Shown in pieces: positions 9,918-18,807 of a DNA stretch of 64,000 nucleotides (positions are counted from its first letter, which is position 1; every line of letters starts with the position of its first letter). Position numbers and translations under genes: made by a program. The stretch lies in contig NZ_JAGPXX010000007.1 in NCBI RefSeq assembly GCF_018070345.1, positions 232,188-296,187 of the forward strand. Reading direction: 5' to 3'. This stretch comes from Streptomyces sp. F63. Lineage in GTDB: Bacteria; Actinomycetota; Actinomycetes; Streptomycetales; Streptomycetaceae. A model generated the notes under the pieces. That model was not told the origin of the DNA, did not search any database, and was given only the letters and a program-made list of their open reading frames with translations.

Positions 9918-10502
9918 ATGAGCGCCATGGCACATGAACACGAGCCGCTCACGCAGGAGGAACGCCTGCTGGAGGGCTTCTTGGCCCTGGACACGCCGGA
10001 AGGCTACCGGGCCGAGCTGATCGAGGGGGACATTGTTGTGACGCCGCCGCCCGACGGGGATCACGAGGAACACATCAGCTCCATCGCGGAGCAGGTGTAC
10101 ATCCGGTCGGCGACCCCCATGCAGTTTTCGGGCAACAAAGGGCTGGCCGTCCCGAGAAACTCCCTCAGTGTGAGAAACCATGTCATTCCGGACGGGACGT
10201 TCGCGCCGAAGGAACTGCGGCTCTTCCGGGGAGCCGAGCCGTGGATGCCCTGCCAGGGGGTGGCCATGGTGGTCGAGGTGACCTCGACGAACCCGGATCG
10301 TGATCGCCGGGCCAAGCGCCTCTGCTATGCGCTGGGGAGCATTCCGCTCTATCTGCTCATCGACCGCCAGAAGGGTTCGGTGACGCTTTTCAGCGAGCCG
10401 GAGGGCGGGGAATACCGGCACACCTCGGCGGTTCCCTACGGCAAGCCGATCGCTCTCCCCGCGCCCTTCTCCTTCGACCTCGAAACGGGCGACTTCGTCT
10501 GA
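9918..10502 (+). CDS. Uma2-family endonuclease-like protein
   Basis: The 194-residue product belongs to the Uma2 (DUF820) family of PD-(D/E)xK-fold proteins. Visible signatures are the N-terminal helix with GYRAELIEGDIVVTPPP, the central IPDGTFAPKEL aspartate and VVEVTSTNPDRDRRAKRLCY, followed by IPLYLLIDRQKG. These correspond to the predicted catalytic D...ExT...K-like positions. Streptomycetes carry many paralogues; their substrate and biological role are not known. An ATG at 9918 is used; a second ATG nine bases later is possible. It is a single gene. Confidence 0.85.
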   Translation: MSAMAHEHEPLTQEERLLEGFLALDTPEGYRAELIEGDIVVTPPPDGDHEEHISSIAEQVYIRSATPMQFSGNKGLAVPRNSLSVRNHVIPDGTFAPKELRLFRGAEPWMPCQGVAMVVEVTSTNPDRDRRAKRLCYALGSIPLYLLIDRQKGSVTLFSEPEGGEYRHTSAVPYGKPIALPAPFSFDLETGDFV

Positions 10503-10572
10503 GTGTCCGAGTGCCGCTCCGGCCGTGCGGGGCCGGGCGGCTTCCGATGAGTTCCGCGCGGTCCGGCCGTCT

Positions 10573-10601
10573 GTCCTCCTGTGAACCCGCGACAGGAGGA
10601 C
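10573..10601 (+). promoter_or_regulatory. Hairpin that buries the ribosome-binding site of the STAS gene
   Basis: GTCCTCCTGT (10573-10582) pairs perfectly with ACAGGAGGAC (10592-10601) around a nine-base loop. The right arm contains the AGGAGG ribosome site of the ATG at 10606, so translation should be held back while the hairpin is closed. It might alternatively act as a terminator for the Uma2 gene, though no U-tract follows. Confidence 0.55.
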
Positions 10602-10926
10602 GGCGATGCCCCGTTCCGATGAACCATCGGCCGCGCCCTCCGGGAAGGCGCCGCCGCACGGCGGACCGCGCCGCCCCGTGCCCGGCGGACCACCGGGCAT
10701 GGTCGTGCTGACGCTTCCCGGCACAGTCACCCGCAGCGAGGTGCCCGCCCTGTGTGAGCGGTTGAGCGTCCTGCTGGAGCATGGGACCGGGACAGGTGAA
10801 GTCACCGGCCCCGGAGTGCCGTTCACGGACGTCCTCTGCGATGCCGGGGCCGTCACCCTGCCCGATCTGGCGACCGTGGAAGCCCTCGCGCGGCTCCGGC
10901 TCACCGCCCAACGGCTCGGCTGCCGG

Positions 10927-12045
<1,119 letters not shown>

Positions 12046-12213
12046 CGAGGCTCACCTCACGCCGTACCCGGACACCGTTTCGGACCGGCTTCTCCGGTCA
12101 TGGGGGACACGGTAGGAGGGGGGTCTGACATTGCCGGCGGACGGCGGCGGCGGTGGAGGGCGGGCCGCCCGCCGGGCACGGCGACGTGCCTGGTCGGCTA
12201 CCATGACCGGTAC

Positions 12214-12621
12214 GGCAGACGAGCCGGGCGGACGGCCGCGTGGAGCCCACCGGGCCCCCCGAGGAACGTCCGGACTCCACAGGGCAGGGTGGTGGCTAAC
12301 GGCCACCCGGGGCGACCCGCGGGACAGTGCCACAGAAAACAGACCGCCGGGGATCTCGGTCCCCGGTAAGGGTGAAACGGTGGTGTAAGAGACCACCAGT
12401 GCCCAGGGTGACCTGGGCAGCTGGGTAAACCCCACCCGGAGCAAGGTCAAGAGGGGACACCCCGGTGTCCCTGCGCGGACGTTCGAGGGCTGCCCGCCCG
12501 AGTCCGCGGGTGGACCGCACGAGGCCGGTGGCAACACCGGTCCCAGATGGATGGCCGTCTCCCCGGCCGCCGCGAGGCGACCGGGCGACAGAATCCGGCG
12601 TACAGCCCGACTCGTCTGCCG
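12214..12621 (+). ncRNA. rnpB: RNase P RNA (bacterial type A)
   Basis: The transcript cleaves the 5' leaders of precursor tRNAs. Its ends pair as helix P1: GGCAGACGAG at the 5' end with CTCGTCTGCC at the 3' end. Between them are the universal GAGGAACGTCCGGACTCC block near 12260, the ACAGTGCCACAGAAAA block near 12325, GGTAAGGGTGAAACGGTGG and the AGATGGATGGCCG / ACAGAATCCGG 3' region. The order and spacing are those of actinobacterial RNase P RNA, about 408 nt. A strong intrinsic terminator follows immediately. The ends are estimated from P1 pairing and may be a few bases off. Confidence 0.95.
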
Positions 12622-12625
12622 TCAT

Positions 12626-12659
12626 GGCCCTGACCCGGGCGTTGACCCGGGTCAGGGCC
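12626..12659 (+). terminator. Intrinsic terminator of rnpB
   Basis: GGCCCTGACCCGGG pairs over 14 bp with CCCGGGTCAGGGCC around a six-base loop and is followed by GTCTTCT. It lies directly downstream of the RNase P RNA. Confidence 0.88.
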
Positions 12660-12837
12660 GTCTTCTGTGCCGCGGACGGCATCCCGCTTCTTCCCGCGGC
12701 CCCCCCGGATCCGCCGGGCGGTGATTCATGTCACTCAGCTCTCTCAAGGTGTGATGCCCCGAAGGGGGGCGGCGCTGGGTACAGCAGGTTCTCCCGGTGA
12801 GAGGAGAGCCGCACGGAGTTCTTGCGAAAGGTGGGGC

Positions 12838-15567
12838 ATGAGCCCGCGTACAGCGCATGCGTACCGGCCGATGGGTCTGAAACGAAGAGCGTGGCTGACG
12901 CTCGGTGCCGTGGTCCTCGCAGGCGGAGGCGCTGTCACCTACGCCGTCGCCGGACCGGGCGGCGACCCGGCAGCGGACGGCAGGGCGAAGCGCCCCGTCA
13001 AGGTGCACGACATCACGCTGAAGGACACCGGGCCGGGCAAGCGCGGGCTCCCGCGCACGGACACCGAGCCGTTCTCCCTTCTCGGCGTCACGTGGACCGG
13101 TGCCGCGAAGAAGCTCGACGGCAGTGCGCAGGTGCGGACCCGGAACAGGGGCAGCGGGGAGTGGGGGCCCTGGCGGGACCTGGACGCCGGCGAGTCGCAT
13201 CCGCCCGAGTCCAGGGGCCCGGGTGTACGGGGTGGCTCCGAGCCGCTGTGGGTCGGTCCGTCGGACGGGGTCGAGGTGCGGGTCGTGGCCGTGGACGGCA
13301 CGTCCTCCGCCGGGATGCCCAAGGGGATGAAGATCAGCCTGGTCGACCCGGGTGTCTCGGCCGCCGAGGCGAAGAACAGCAGCGTGTCCGGGCTCGACCC
13401 GGTGGCCTTCGCGGCTGAGCCGACGCCGTCGGAGAGTTCCCCACAGAGCGTTTCCCCCACCGGGTCCCCCGTACCCGGAGGGTCTTCGGCGCCTCCCCCG
13501 ACCGGCACCGCTTCCGCCACCGGCACCGCTTCCGCCACCGGCACCGCTTCCGCCACCGGCACCGCGGCGCCCTCGGACCCGGCCTCCCCCTCGCCCAGCG
13601 CGACCGTGCCGGAGGCCCCGCCGTCCACCGTCACGCAGCCGCCCGTCGTCAGCAGGGCCGCGTGGGGCGCGGATGAGTCGATGGTGGAGGAGCCGCCCAC
13701 CTACATCGAGAAGGTGGAGGCGGTGTTCGTGCACCACACGGTCGGCACGAACAGCTACAGCTGCGCCGAGTCGCCCGCCCTGGTGCGCGGCATCATGGCG
13801 TACCACGTCCAGTCCGAGGGCTGGAACGATCTCGGGTACAACTTCCTGGTCGACAAGTGCGGCCGGATCTTCGAGGGCCGCGCGGGCGGGATCGACCTGC
13901 CGGTGACCGGTGCCCACACCTACGGTTTCAACAGCTACTCCGCGGGCATCGCCGTCCTGGGCGACTTCCACGGGGACCCGGCGCGGGGAATCGAGCCGGG
14001 CAGGCCGAGCCGGGCGACGCTGGAGTCCGTGGCGCGCGTCGCGGCCTGGAAGCTCGGCCAGTACGGGGGCGATCCGAGCGGCACGGTCACGCTGACCGCC
14101 AAGGCCGACACGGGCGTGTGGAAGACGGACGAGGAGGCCACGATCCACCGGATCTCCGGTCACCGCGACGCCTTCGCGACCGCCTGCCCCGGCACCACCC
14201 TCCATGCGGAGCTCGGTGAGATCCGCCGCTTCGCCGCCTCCCCGGGCGCGGACGCGGCCGTCCCCACCTCCGACGTCAACCGCGACGGGATCAACGACCT
14301 GGTGGCCGGCACGCCCAAGACGTCGAGCGGCGCGGGCTCGCTGACCGTCGTGCCCGGCGGCACGGACGGACCGGTGGCGGAGCTGAAGCGCACGCTGACC
14401 CAGAACAGCCCCGGTGTGCCCGGCGGTTCCGAGTCCGGTGACGCCTTCGGCGCCGCCACCGCCTGGGGCGACGTCAACGGGGACGGACACGCGGACCTGG
14501 CGGTCGGCTCGCCCGGTGAGAACCTGTCCGCGACGGACCAGGGCGCGGTCACCGTGCTGTACGGGCCGGGTCTGGACTCCGGGTCCCTGTACACCACCAC
14601 CGGCGTCACGGCGTCCGGCGCCAAGCTGGGCTCGGCGGTCGCGGTCGGCGACTTCGACGCCGACGGCAAGGCCGACATCTTCTCCGCCGGTACCGGCAAG
14701 GGCGGCCACTGGAACGCGCGGCACACCGGCGGCGCCACCAAGTACGGCACGCTGACGAGCGCGACCGGCGCTGTCGCCCACATGGACGCCGCCACCGCCG
14801 ACTTCAACCGTGACGGCTACGCGGACGTGGCGCTCAACTACCGCGACGCGGGCGGCACCGGCCGGGTCACCTGGTTCAAGGGCTCCTCCGCGGGCTTGGT
14901 GAAGGTGAGCACGCTCTCCGTGCGCGGCGGCCGCTCGGTCGCCGCGGGCGACGTCAACGGCAACGGCTACGACGACCTGGTCATCGGCCAGGCGTACACG
15001 GCCGAGTCCGGCGCGAAGGCCGGCGGCCAGGTGACGGTGGTACCCGGCACCTCGACCGGCTTCACGACGACCGGGATGAAGACCGTCCACCAGGACACCT
15101 CCGGTGTCCCGGGCGCCGCCGAAGCGGGCGACGCCATGGGCTACTCCGTCTCGGCGGGCGACTACGACTCCGACGGCTACGCCGACGTTCTGGCCGGCCT
15201 GCCGGGCGAGGACCTGACCCGCAGCGGCACCAGCCGGAAGAACGCGGGCGCGACGGTGCTGCTGCGCGGCACCTCCGCCGGCCCGACCGGCTCCGGGGCC
15301 CGGTTCCTCTCCCAGGACACCTCCGGCGTCAGCGGCGTCAGCGAGTCGGGCGACAAGGTCGGCTCCTCCGTGGTCCTCCAGGACCTGTCGGGCTGGGGCC
15401 GCGCCGATCTCGCCATCGGCGTCCGGGGCGAGGACGGCGGCAACGGAACGATCCTCCAGCTCGACAGCGGCAGCTCGGGAGTCTCCACCTCCGGCGCCGT
15501 CTACTACGGCCGCGGCACGCTGGGGCTCCCCTCCGGTGCCGCGATCGGACAGACACTGACGCCGTAA
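12838..15567 (+). CDS. Secreted N-acetylmuramoyl-L-alanine amidase with FG-GAP repeats
   Basis: The 909-residue protein has an N-terminal signal or anchor (KRRAWLTLGAVVLAGGGAV), a region rich in Thr-Ala-Ser-Gly repeats near residue 220, then an amidase_2/PGRP domain at about residues 270-465. Its zinc ligands are visible in VFVHHTVG, ISGHRD and TACPG. Residues about 478-880 hold six or seven FG-GAP repeats with calcium-loop motifs such as DVNGDGHADL, DFNRDGYADV and DYDSDGYADV, predicted to fold as a propeller. It should cleave the stem peptide from muramic acid outside the cell. The ATG at 12838 follows a GAAAGGTGGGG ribosome site and gives a proper signal sequence. It is transcribed alone. 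Confidence 0.92.
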   Translation: MSPRTAHAYRPMGLKRRAWLTLGAVVLAGGGAVTYAVAGPGGDPAADGRAKRPVKVHDITLKDTGPGKRGLPRTDTEPFSLLGVTWTGAAKKLDGSAQVRTRNRGSGEWGPWRDLDAGESHPPESRGPGVRGGSEPLWVGPSDGVEVRVVAVDGTSSAGMPKGMKISLVDPGVSAAEAKNSSVSGLDPVAFAAEPTPSESSPQSVSPTGSPVPGGSSAPPPTGTASATGTASATGTASATGTAAPSDPASPSPSATVPEAPPSTVTQPPVVSRAAWGADESMVEEPPTYIEKVEAVFVHHTVGTNSYSCAESPALVRGIMAYHVQSEGWNDLGYNFLVDKCGRIFEGRAGGIDLPVTGAHTYGFNSYSAGIAVLGDFHGDPARGIEPGRPSRATLESVARVAAWKLGQYGGDPSGTVTLTAKADTGVWKTDEEATIHRISGHRDAFATACPGTTLHAELGEIRRFAASPGADAAVPTSDVNRDGINDLVAGTPKTSSGAGSLTVVPGGTDGPVAELKRTLTQNSPGVPGGSESGDAFGAATAWGDVNGDGHADLAVGSPGENLSATDQGAVTVLYGPGLDSGSLYTTTGVTASGAKLGSAVAVGDFDADGKADIFSAGTGKGGHWNARHTGGATKYGTLTSATGAVAHMDAATADFNRDGYADVALNYRDAGGTGRVTWFKGSSAGLVKVSTLSVRGGRSVAAGDVNGNGYDDLVIGQAYTAESGAKAGGQVTVVPGTSTGFTTTGMKTVHQDTSGVPGAAEAGDAMGYSVSAGDYDSDGYADVLAGLPGEDLTRSGTSRKNAGATVLLRGTSAGPTGSGARFLSQDTSGVSGVSESGDKVGSSVVLQDLSGWGRADLAIGVRGEDGGNGTILQLDSGSSGVSTSGAVYYGRGTLGLPSGAAIGQTLTP
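13501..13563 (+). repeat. In-frame 18-base tandem repeat in amidase linker
   Basis: The unit ACCGGCACCGCTTCCGCC occurs three times in direct succession plus a partial copy, encoding Thr-Gly-Thr-Ala-Ser-Ala. It forms a flexible extracellular linker before the catalytic domain and may vary in copy number between strains. Confidence 0.85.
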
Positions 15568-15791
15568 CACCGTCAACCGGTGCGGGCCGCCGGCCCGGTC
15601 GCCATGAGTACCAGCCAGACGTACCCATGACCGAACCGGGGCCGGCGGTCCTTCACCACCGGCCGGGCGGCCCCGGCGTACCACACCCCGGTACCGCGCA
15701 GGCCCGGATCGCCGGCCGGCCGTTCGCCGGCGGGTTGCCCGGCGCTGCCGCGTTGCCGGACCGGCACCCCACCGGTTCGGCGGCGGGCCGG

Positions 15792-16247
15792 TCAGCCATC
15801 GCGGTGACGGCTGCCGACTGCCTCTGACAGCCGCCGCCCGTGGAGCAGCAGATAAAAGGTCTGCAGCGATTCCTCGGGGCCCATGTCATACCGGTTGACG
15901 ACCTTGCCGAGTGGGTTCCACGACCGGCCGTCCGGCATCCGTACGCCGACCGGCTGTCTGAAATACGCCCGCTCTTCGGTATCGAAGTCGACCCACACCG
16001 CACCGGCACGCCGAACGAGGACCTCACCAACGTACGCCCCGAGTCCCAAGAGGGTCCGTCTCGGCGTTTCCTCTTGCGCCGCACCGGCTTTCCGCAGGCC
16101 GTCGATGACGAAATCGACGATGCGCAGACTCGCGACGGAGAAATCAAGAGGGAGTCGGTTCCCCGTCGTCGCCCGGACGACGAAAAGCGCTGCGTGACGG
16201 CCCATTTCGCCTGCTGTCGGATTCTGCTTCTCGTCCTGTGCGGACAT
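15792..16247 (-). CDS. Hypothetical 151-residue protein
   Basis: A soluble protein starting MSAQDEKQNPTAGEMGRH with a recognisable alpha/beta core (LRIVDFVIDGLRKAG, then LLGLGAYVGEVLVRRAGAVW, WVDFDTEE and SWNPLGKVVNRYDMG). The GLGAYVGEVLVR segment resembles a motif in uncharacterised domain families of the DUF3806 kind, but I cannot assign it firmly. Base composition is less GC-extreme than the core genes around it, and it shares the area with two other unknown genes. No operon partner is adjacent. Confidence 0.65.
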   Translation of the reverse strand: MSAQDEKQNPTAGEMGRHAALFVVRATTGNRLPLDFSVASLRIVDFVIDGLRKAGAAQEETPRRTLLGLGAYVGEVLVRRAGAVWVDFDTEERAYFRQPVGVRMPDGRSWNPLGKVVNRYDMGPEESLQTFYLLLHGRRLSEAVGSRHRDG

Positions 16248-16495
16248 GTCTCTTCTGCCCCTTCAGTCGATCCTTGGGGAACGAATGTTCGCCTTACGGT
16301 TGATTCAGCGGGGTGCATGGCTGAAACGTCACAGGTAGCGGAACTGCTGGTATGTCCGGCCACCGCGGATTTCCGCCCATGAAGACCTTCAAAGCGTGGT
16401 GTGCGGGGAAGGGGCGACGGCTCGTCATGGCCAGGGCAGGCGGCAGGCGGCAGGTGGCAGCGTCCGGTGGCCACCGGATGGACGGTTGCGCGCGG

Positions 16496-16846
16496 TCAGT
16501 TCTCGGCGGCAGGCAGTTCGCCGGTGCAGGTGGCCCTGCCGAACTCGCCCATGGCGGTGGCGCGCTGGACATGCCGGTCGCGGACGGCGAGAGCGCGGGC
16601 CGCCTGACCGCCCTTGCCGTCGAGTGCGATGGCGACGGTCGGGTTCCTGCCGAGCGGAACCTGTACCGTCTTCCTCCGGGGCGGGGTGACGCCCTTCTCG
16701 ACGGTGGCGGTGCCGGACTCGCTGCGGGCCGGGCAGGAGATTTCGAGGCCGCGCCCCCCCGCCTTGTCCGCCACCTGCTTCGCTGTGCTTTCCCGACACC
16801 CGCACACACCGCCGGATGTCTCCGGTGCTGGTGCGCTGTCCGTCAC
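16496..16846 (-). CDS. Hypothetical 116-residue protein, possibly truncated
   Basis: The frame starts at a GTG 16 bases after the stop of the gene upstream, so the two probably form one operon. The C-terminal 90 residues (LEISCPARSESGTATVEKGV... through GEFGRATCTGELPAAEN) have strong coding character, while the first 25 do not and lack a signal peptide. This looks like the tail of a larger secreted or lipoprotein-type gene that has lost its front. No function can be assigned. Confidence 0.45.
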   Translation of the reverse strand: MTDSAPAPETSGGVCGCRESTAKQVADKAGGRGLEISCPARSESGTATVEKGVTPPRRKTVQVPLGRNPTVAIALDGKGGQAARALAVRDRHVQRATAMGEFGRATCTGELPAAEN

Positions 16847-16862
16847 GGCGTGCGCAGCCGTG

Positions 16863-17420
16863 TCAGTGCGGAGCCATCACCAGGTCTCCGATCACCCGCA
16901 AGCCGGCTTGAGCCGCCAACCAGGGAGCGCGTTCGGCCTCGACCTGCTTGACATGCACGAAAACCGAGTGGTCAGTCGCCGGCTCCGTCAGGTCGAGGTC
17001 ACGGGCATTCACGCACAGCGTCACGTATGCCCCCCTGGAACCACCGGTGCCAAGACCCACGTCAGGAGCTTCCGGCCAGCCGGAGAAGTCCCACCGCACC
17101 GTGGCAGGACTCTCCCCCACTGCCTTAAGGAGCGGCTCCACGCTGTCCGGCGACATTGACCAGCTCTGCAACCGGACGGGGAGATGCGCTGACGCGGCAC
17201 CCCCCTGGTCCGACGAGGTGTCTCCGCCTCCCTCGCTCCACCAGTCCGGATCCGGGAGCAGCTCCCTCAGCGGTGTCAGGGCCCGAGCCGAGAAAACTCG
17301 CGCCTCGAAGTCGACTTCCAGCTCATTGGTGTCGGCAATCCCGAGCAATTGCCCAACGACTTGCCTCGCCCTCGCAAGATCGGTGGTCCTCAGGATTGGT
17401 TGCGCGTAGGAGTTGGACAT
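16863..17420 (-). CDS. Hypothetical 185-residue protein
   Basis: A soluble protein starting MSNSYAQPILRTTDLARARQV. It has an N-terminal helical segment, an acidic mid-region with a Gly/Ser-rich insert (GGGDTSSDQGG), and a C-terminal beta-rich half (TVRWDFSGWPEAPD, YVTLCVNARDLDL, HSVFVHVKQVEAERAPWLA). It has no membrane segment and I do not recognise it; small proteins of this kind in streptomycetes often turn out to be immunity-type proteins. It heads a two-gene unit with the truncated-looking gene downstream and has a heptanucleotide tandem repeat 50 bases upstream of its ATG. Confidence 0.65.
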   Translation of the reverse strand: MSNSYAQPILRTTDLARARQVVGQLLGIADTNELEVDFEARVFSARALTPLRELLPDPDWWSEGGGDTSSDQGGAASAHLPVRLQSWSMSPDSVEPLLKAVGESPATVRWDFSGWPEAPDVGLGTGGSRGAYVTLCVNARDLDLTEPATDHSVFVHVKQVEAERAPWLAAQAGLRVIGDLVMAPH

Positions 17421-17470
17421 CGCGGCCAGTTTGCCACTGGCTCGGCAACCTCGGTGCGCTGCCATTTGTT

Positions 17471-17512
17471 CGAACTGCGAACTGCGAACTGCGAACTGCG
17501 AACTGGGAACTG
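17471..17512. repeat. Heptanucleotide tandem repeat CGAACTG x5 plus one variant
   Basis: Five perfect CGAACTG units are followed by GGAACTG. The run lies between the start of the 185-residue hypothetical gene and the stop of paaI. A seven-base unit is not a multiple of three, so any coding use is unlikely. Confidence 0.9.
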
Positions 17513-17582
17513 CTTCGGGCGGGCCGGGCGGGCCCAAAGGGCCGGGAGGCGGCTGTTCCGCCGGCCGTTCCGGTGCGGGCGG

Positions 17583-18029
17583 TCACGGCCGGCCGGCCGG
17601 CTCCGGAGCGGGGCCGGCCGGGTAGACGCGGCTGCGTCCGCGGAACTCCGCGATCACCTCGTCGCCGCGCAGGACCGTCACGTCGTACACGCCGCTGCGT
17701 CCGAAGCGGACCCGCTCCATGGCTATGGCCCGGAGCCGGTCGCCCTCGCGGGCGGGGGCCACGAAGGTGACGTCGGCCCCGGCGGCGACCGTGACGGGGC
17801 CGTGGCTGTTGCAGGCGCAGGCGAAGGCGGTGTCGGCGAGCAGGAACACATAGCCGCCGTGGGCGATTCCGTGTCCGTTCACCATCGCCGCCGTCACGGT
17901 CATCGCGAGTTCGGCGGCCCCGTCCTCGGCGGACAACAGTTCGATGCCGAGGCTCTGTGAGGCCGTGTCGGCCGCGAACATCCGCTGCGCCGCTCCGGGC
18001 ACCCGGTCGGTGGTGGTGGGCTGTGCCAC
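17583..18029 (-). CDS. paaI: Hydroxyphenylacetyl-CoA thioesterase PaaI (hotdog fold)
   Basis: The 148-residue product is a hotdog thioesterase of the PaaI subgroup. The motif MVNGHGIAHGGYVFLLADTA near residue 65 contains the active-site His-Gly-Gly and catalytic aspartate, and CACNSHGPVTVAAGADVTFV follows. PaaI hydrolyses dead-end ring-hydroxylated phenylacetyl-CoA thioesters. The GTG at 18029 is chosen because GGAGAGG lies eight bases upstream; an ATG 60 bases earlier lacks a ribosome site and would place the TetR-type dyad inside the gene. It faces the same way as the transporter-hpaR operon just upstream, after a 170-base gap. Confidence 0.88.
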   Translation of the reverse strand: MAQPTTTDRVPGAAQRMFAADTASQSLGIELLSAEDGAAELAMTVTAAMVNGHGIAHGGYVFLLADTAFACACNSHGPVTVAAGADVTFVAPAREGDRLRAIAMERVRFGRSGVYDVTVLRGDEVIAEFRGRSRVYPAGPAPEPAGRP

Positions 18030-18056
18030 GTGGTCCGCCTCTCCGCCAGGACGCCG

Positions 18057-18070
18057 ACCGGTCGTTCGGT
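18057..18070. promoter_or_regulatory. TetR-type dyad upstream of paaI, matching one upstream of paaK
   Basis: On the minus strand the sequence ACCGAACGACCGGT sits 28 bases upstream of the paaI GTG. It matches ACCGAACATTCGGT upstream of paaK at 11 of 14 positions. ACCG...CGGT dyads of this type are the known form of PaaR sites in actinobacteria. Binding is inferred. Confidence 0.5.
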
Positions 18071-18261
18071 CAGTCCGTCGTGTGGCCATGCAAACCAGTG
18101 CGGCCCCGGCCTGTCAAGAGCTGTGGGGGCGGGGACGAGCCGCCCCGCGCGCCGCCGGCCGGCCGCGGCGGGGACGCGGCGGGCCGGCCGGACGGCGGCG
18201 GGCCAGGGCCGGGGGCCGGGGGCCGGGCGGGCCGGTCGCGGGCCGGGTGGCCCGTGCCGGC

Positions 18262-18807
18262 TCAGCTCCGGTGGCGGACACCGAAGCGGACGGAGCCCGC
18301 GGTCATCTTCTGCAGCAGGGTGATCAGGGTTTCCCGCTCGTCCTTGCTGAGGGTGCCCGCCCACTCCTGTTCCCGCTCGTTGTGGGCGCGGAAAGCCTCG
18401 GTGATGGAGGCCCGGCCCCGTTCGGTCAGGCTGAGGTGGACCGCGCGGCCGTCGTGCGGGGAGCGCTCCTTCACCACGAGTCCGTCCCGGCTGAGGGTGG
18501 CCACCAGGGCGGAGACCGCCGCGCGGCTCATCCCGGACAGCTCCGCGACCTGCTTCGCTTCCACCGGGCCGGTGAGCCAGATGACGAAGAGGACGCGAAA
18601 GCCGGGCCAGGACCAGCCGCGCGGCCGGTGCACCGTGGACTCCAGGTCGTAGACCAGCATGCTCGCCGCGCGGTGGAGCGTGAGCACCAGCCGCATGGCC
18701 TGCGGGTCGATCTCCGGGAGTTCCCGCGCGGTGCGCGCGATCGCGTGGTCGACGAACGACCAGAAGTGCAGCTGTTCGCTGTCGCTGTCGGAGGGGTCCC
18801 GGGTCAC
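18262..18807 (-). CDS. hpaR: MarR-family regulator, likely HpaR of the homoprotocatechuate cluster
   Basis: The 181-residue protein has a MarR winged helix: helix-turn-helix in EAKQVAELSGMSRAAVSALV near residue 95 and the wing LVVKERSPHDGRAVHLSLTERG. HpaR proteins repress homoprotocatechuate genes until the aromatic acid binds. The GTG start overlaps the stop of the transporter gene (GTGA), so both are one operon. An 18-bp perfect palindrome between this operon and the divergent hpaCB operon is the obvious operator. The name rests on context and family, not on a diagnostic residue. Confidence 0.82.
   Translation of the reverse strand: MTRDPSDSDSEQLHFWSFVDHAIARTARELPEIDPQAMRLVLTLHRAASMLVYDLESTVHRPRGWSWPGFRVLFVIWLTGPVEAKQVAELSGMSRAAVSALVATLSRDGLVVKERSPHDGRAVHLSLTERGRASITEAFRAHNEREQEWAGTLSKDERETLITLLQKMTAGSVRFGVRHRS

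Noticed and set aside
12660..12837. c-di-AMP (ydaO-type) riboswitch before the amidase gene
   Set aside because: Such elements precede some Streptomyces cell-wall hydrolases, but I could not find the conserved core motifs in this leader.
12652..15684. 1,010-codon open frame on the minus strand
   Set aside because: It mirrors the amidase/FG-GAP gene and consists of Val/Gly/Arg-rich sequence without domains.
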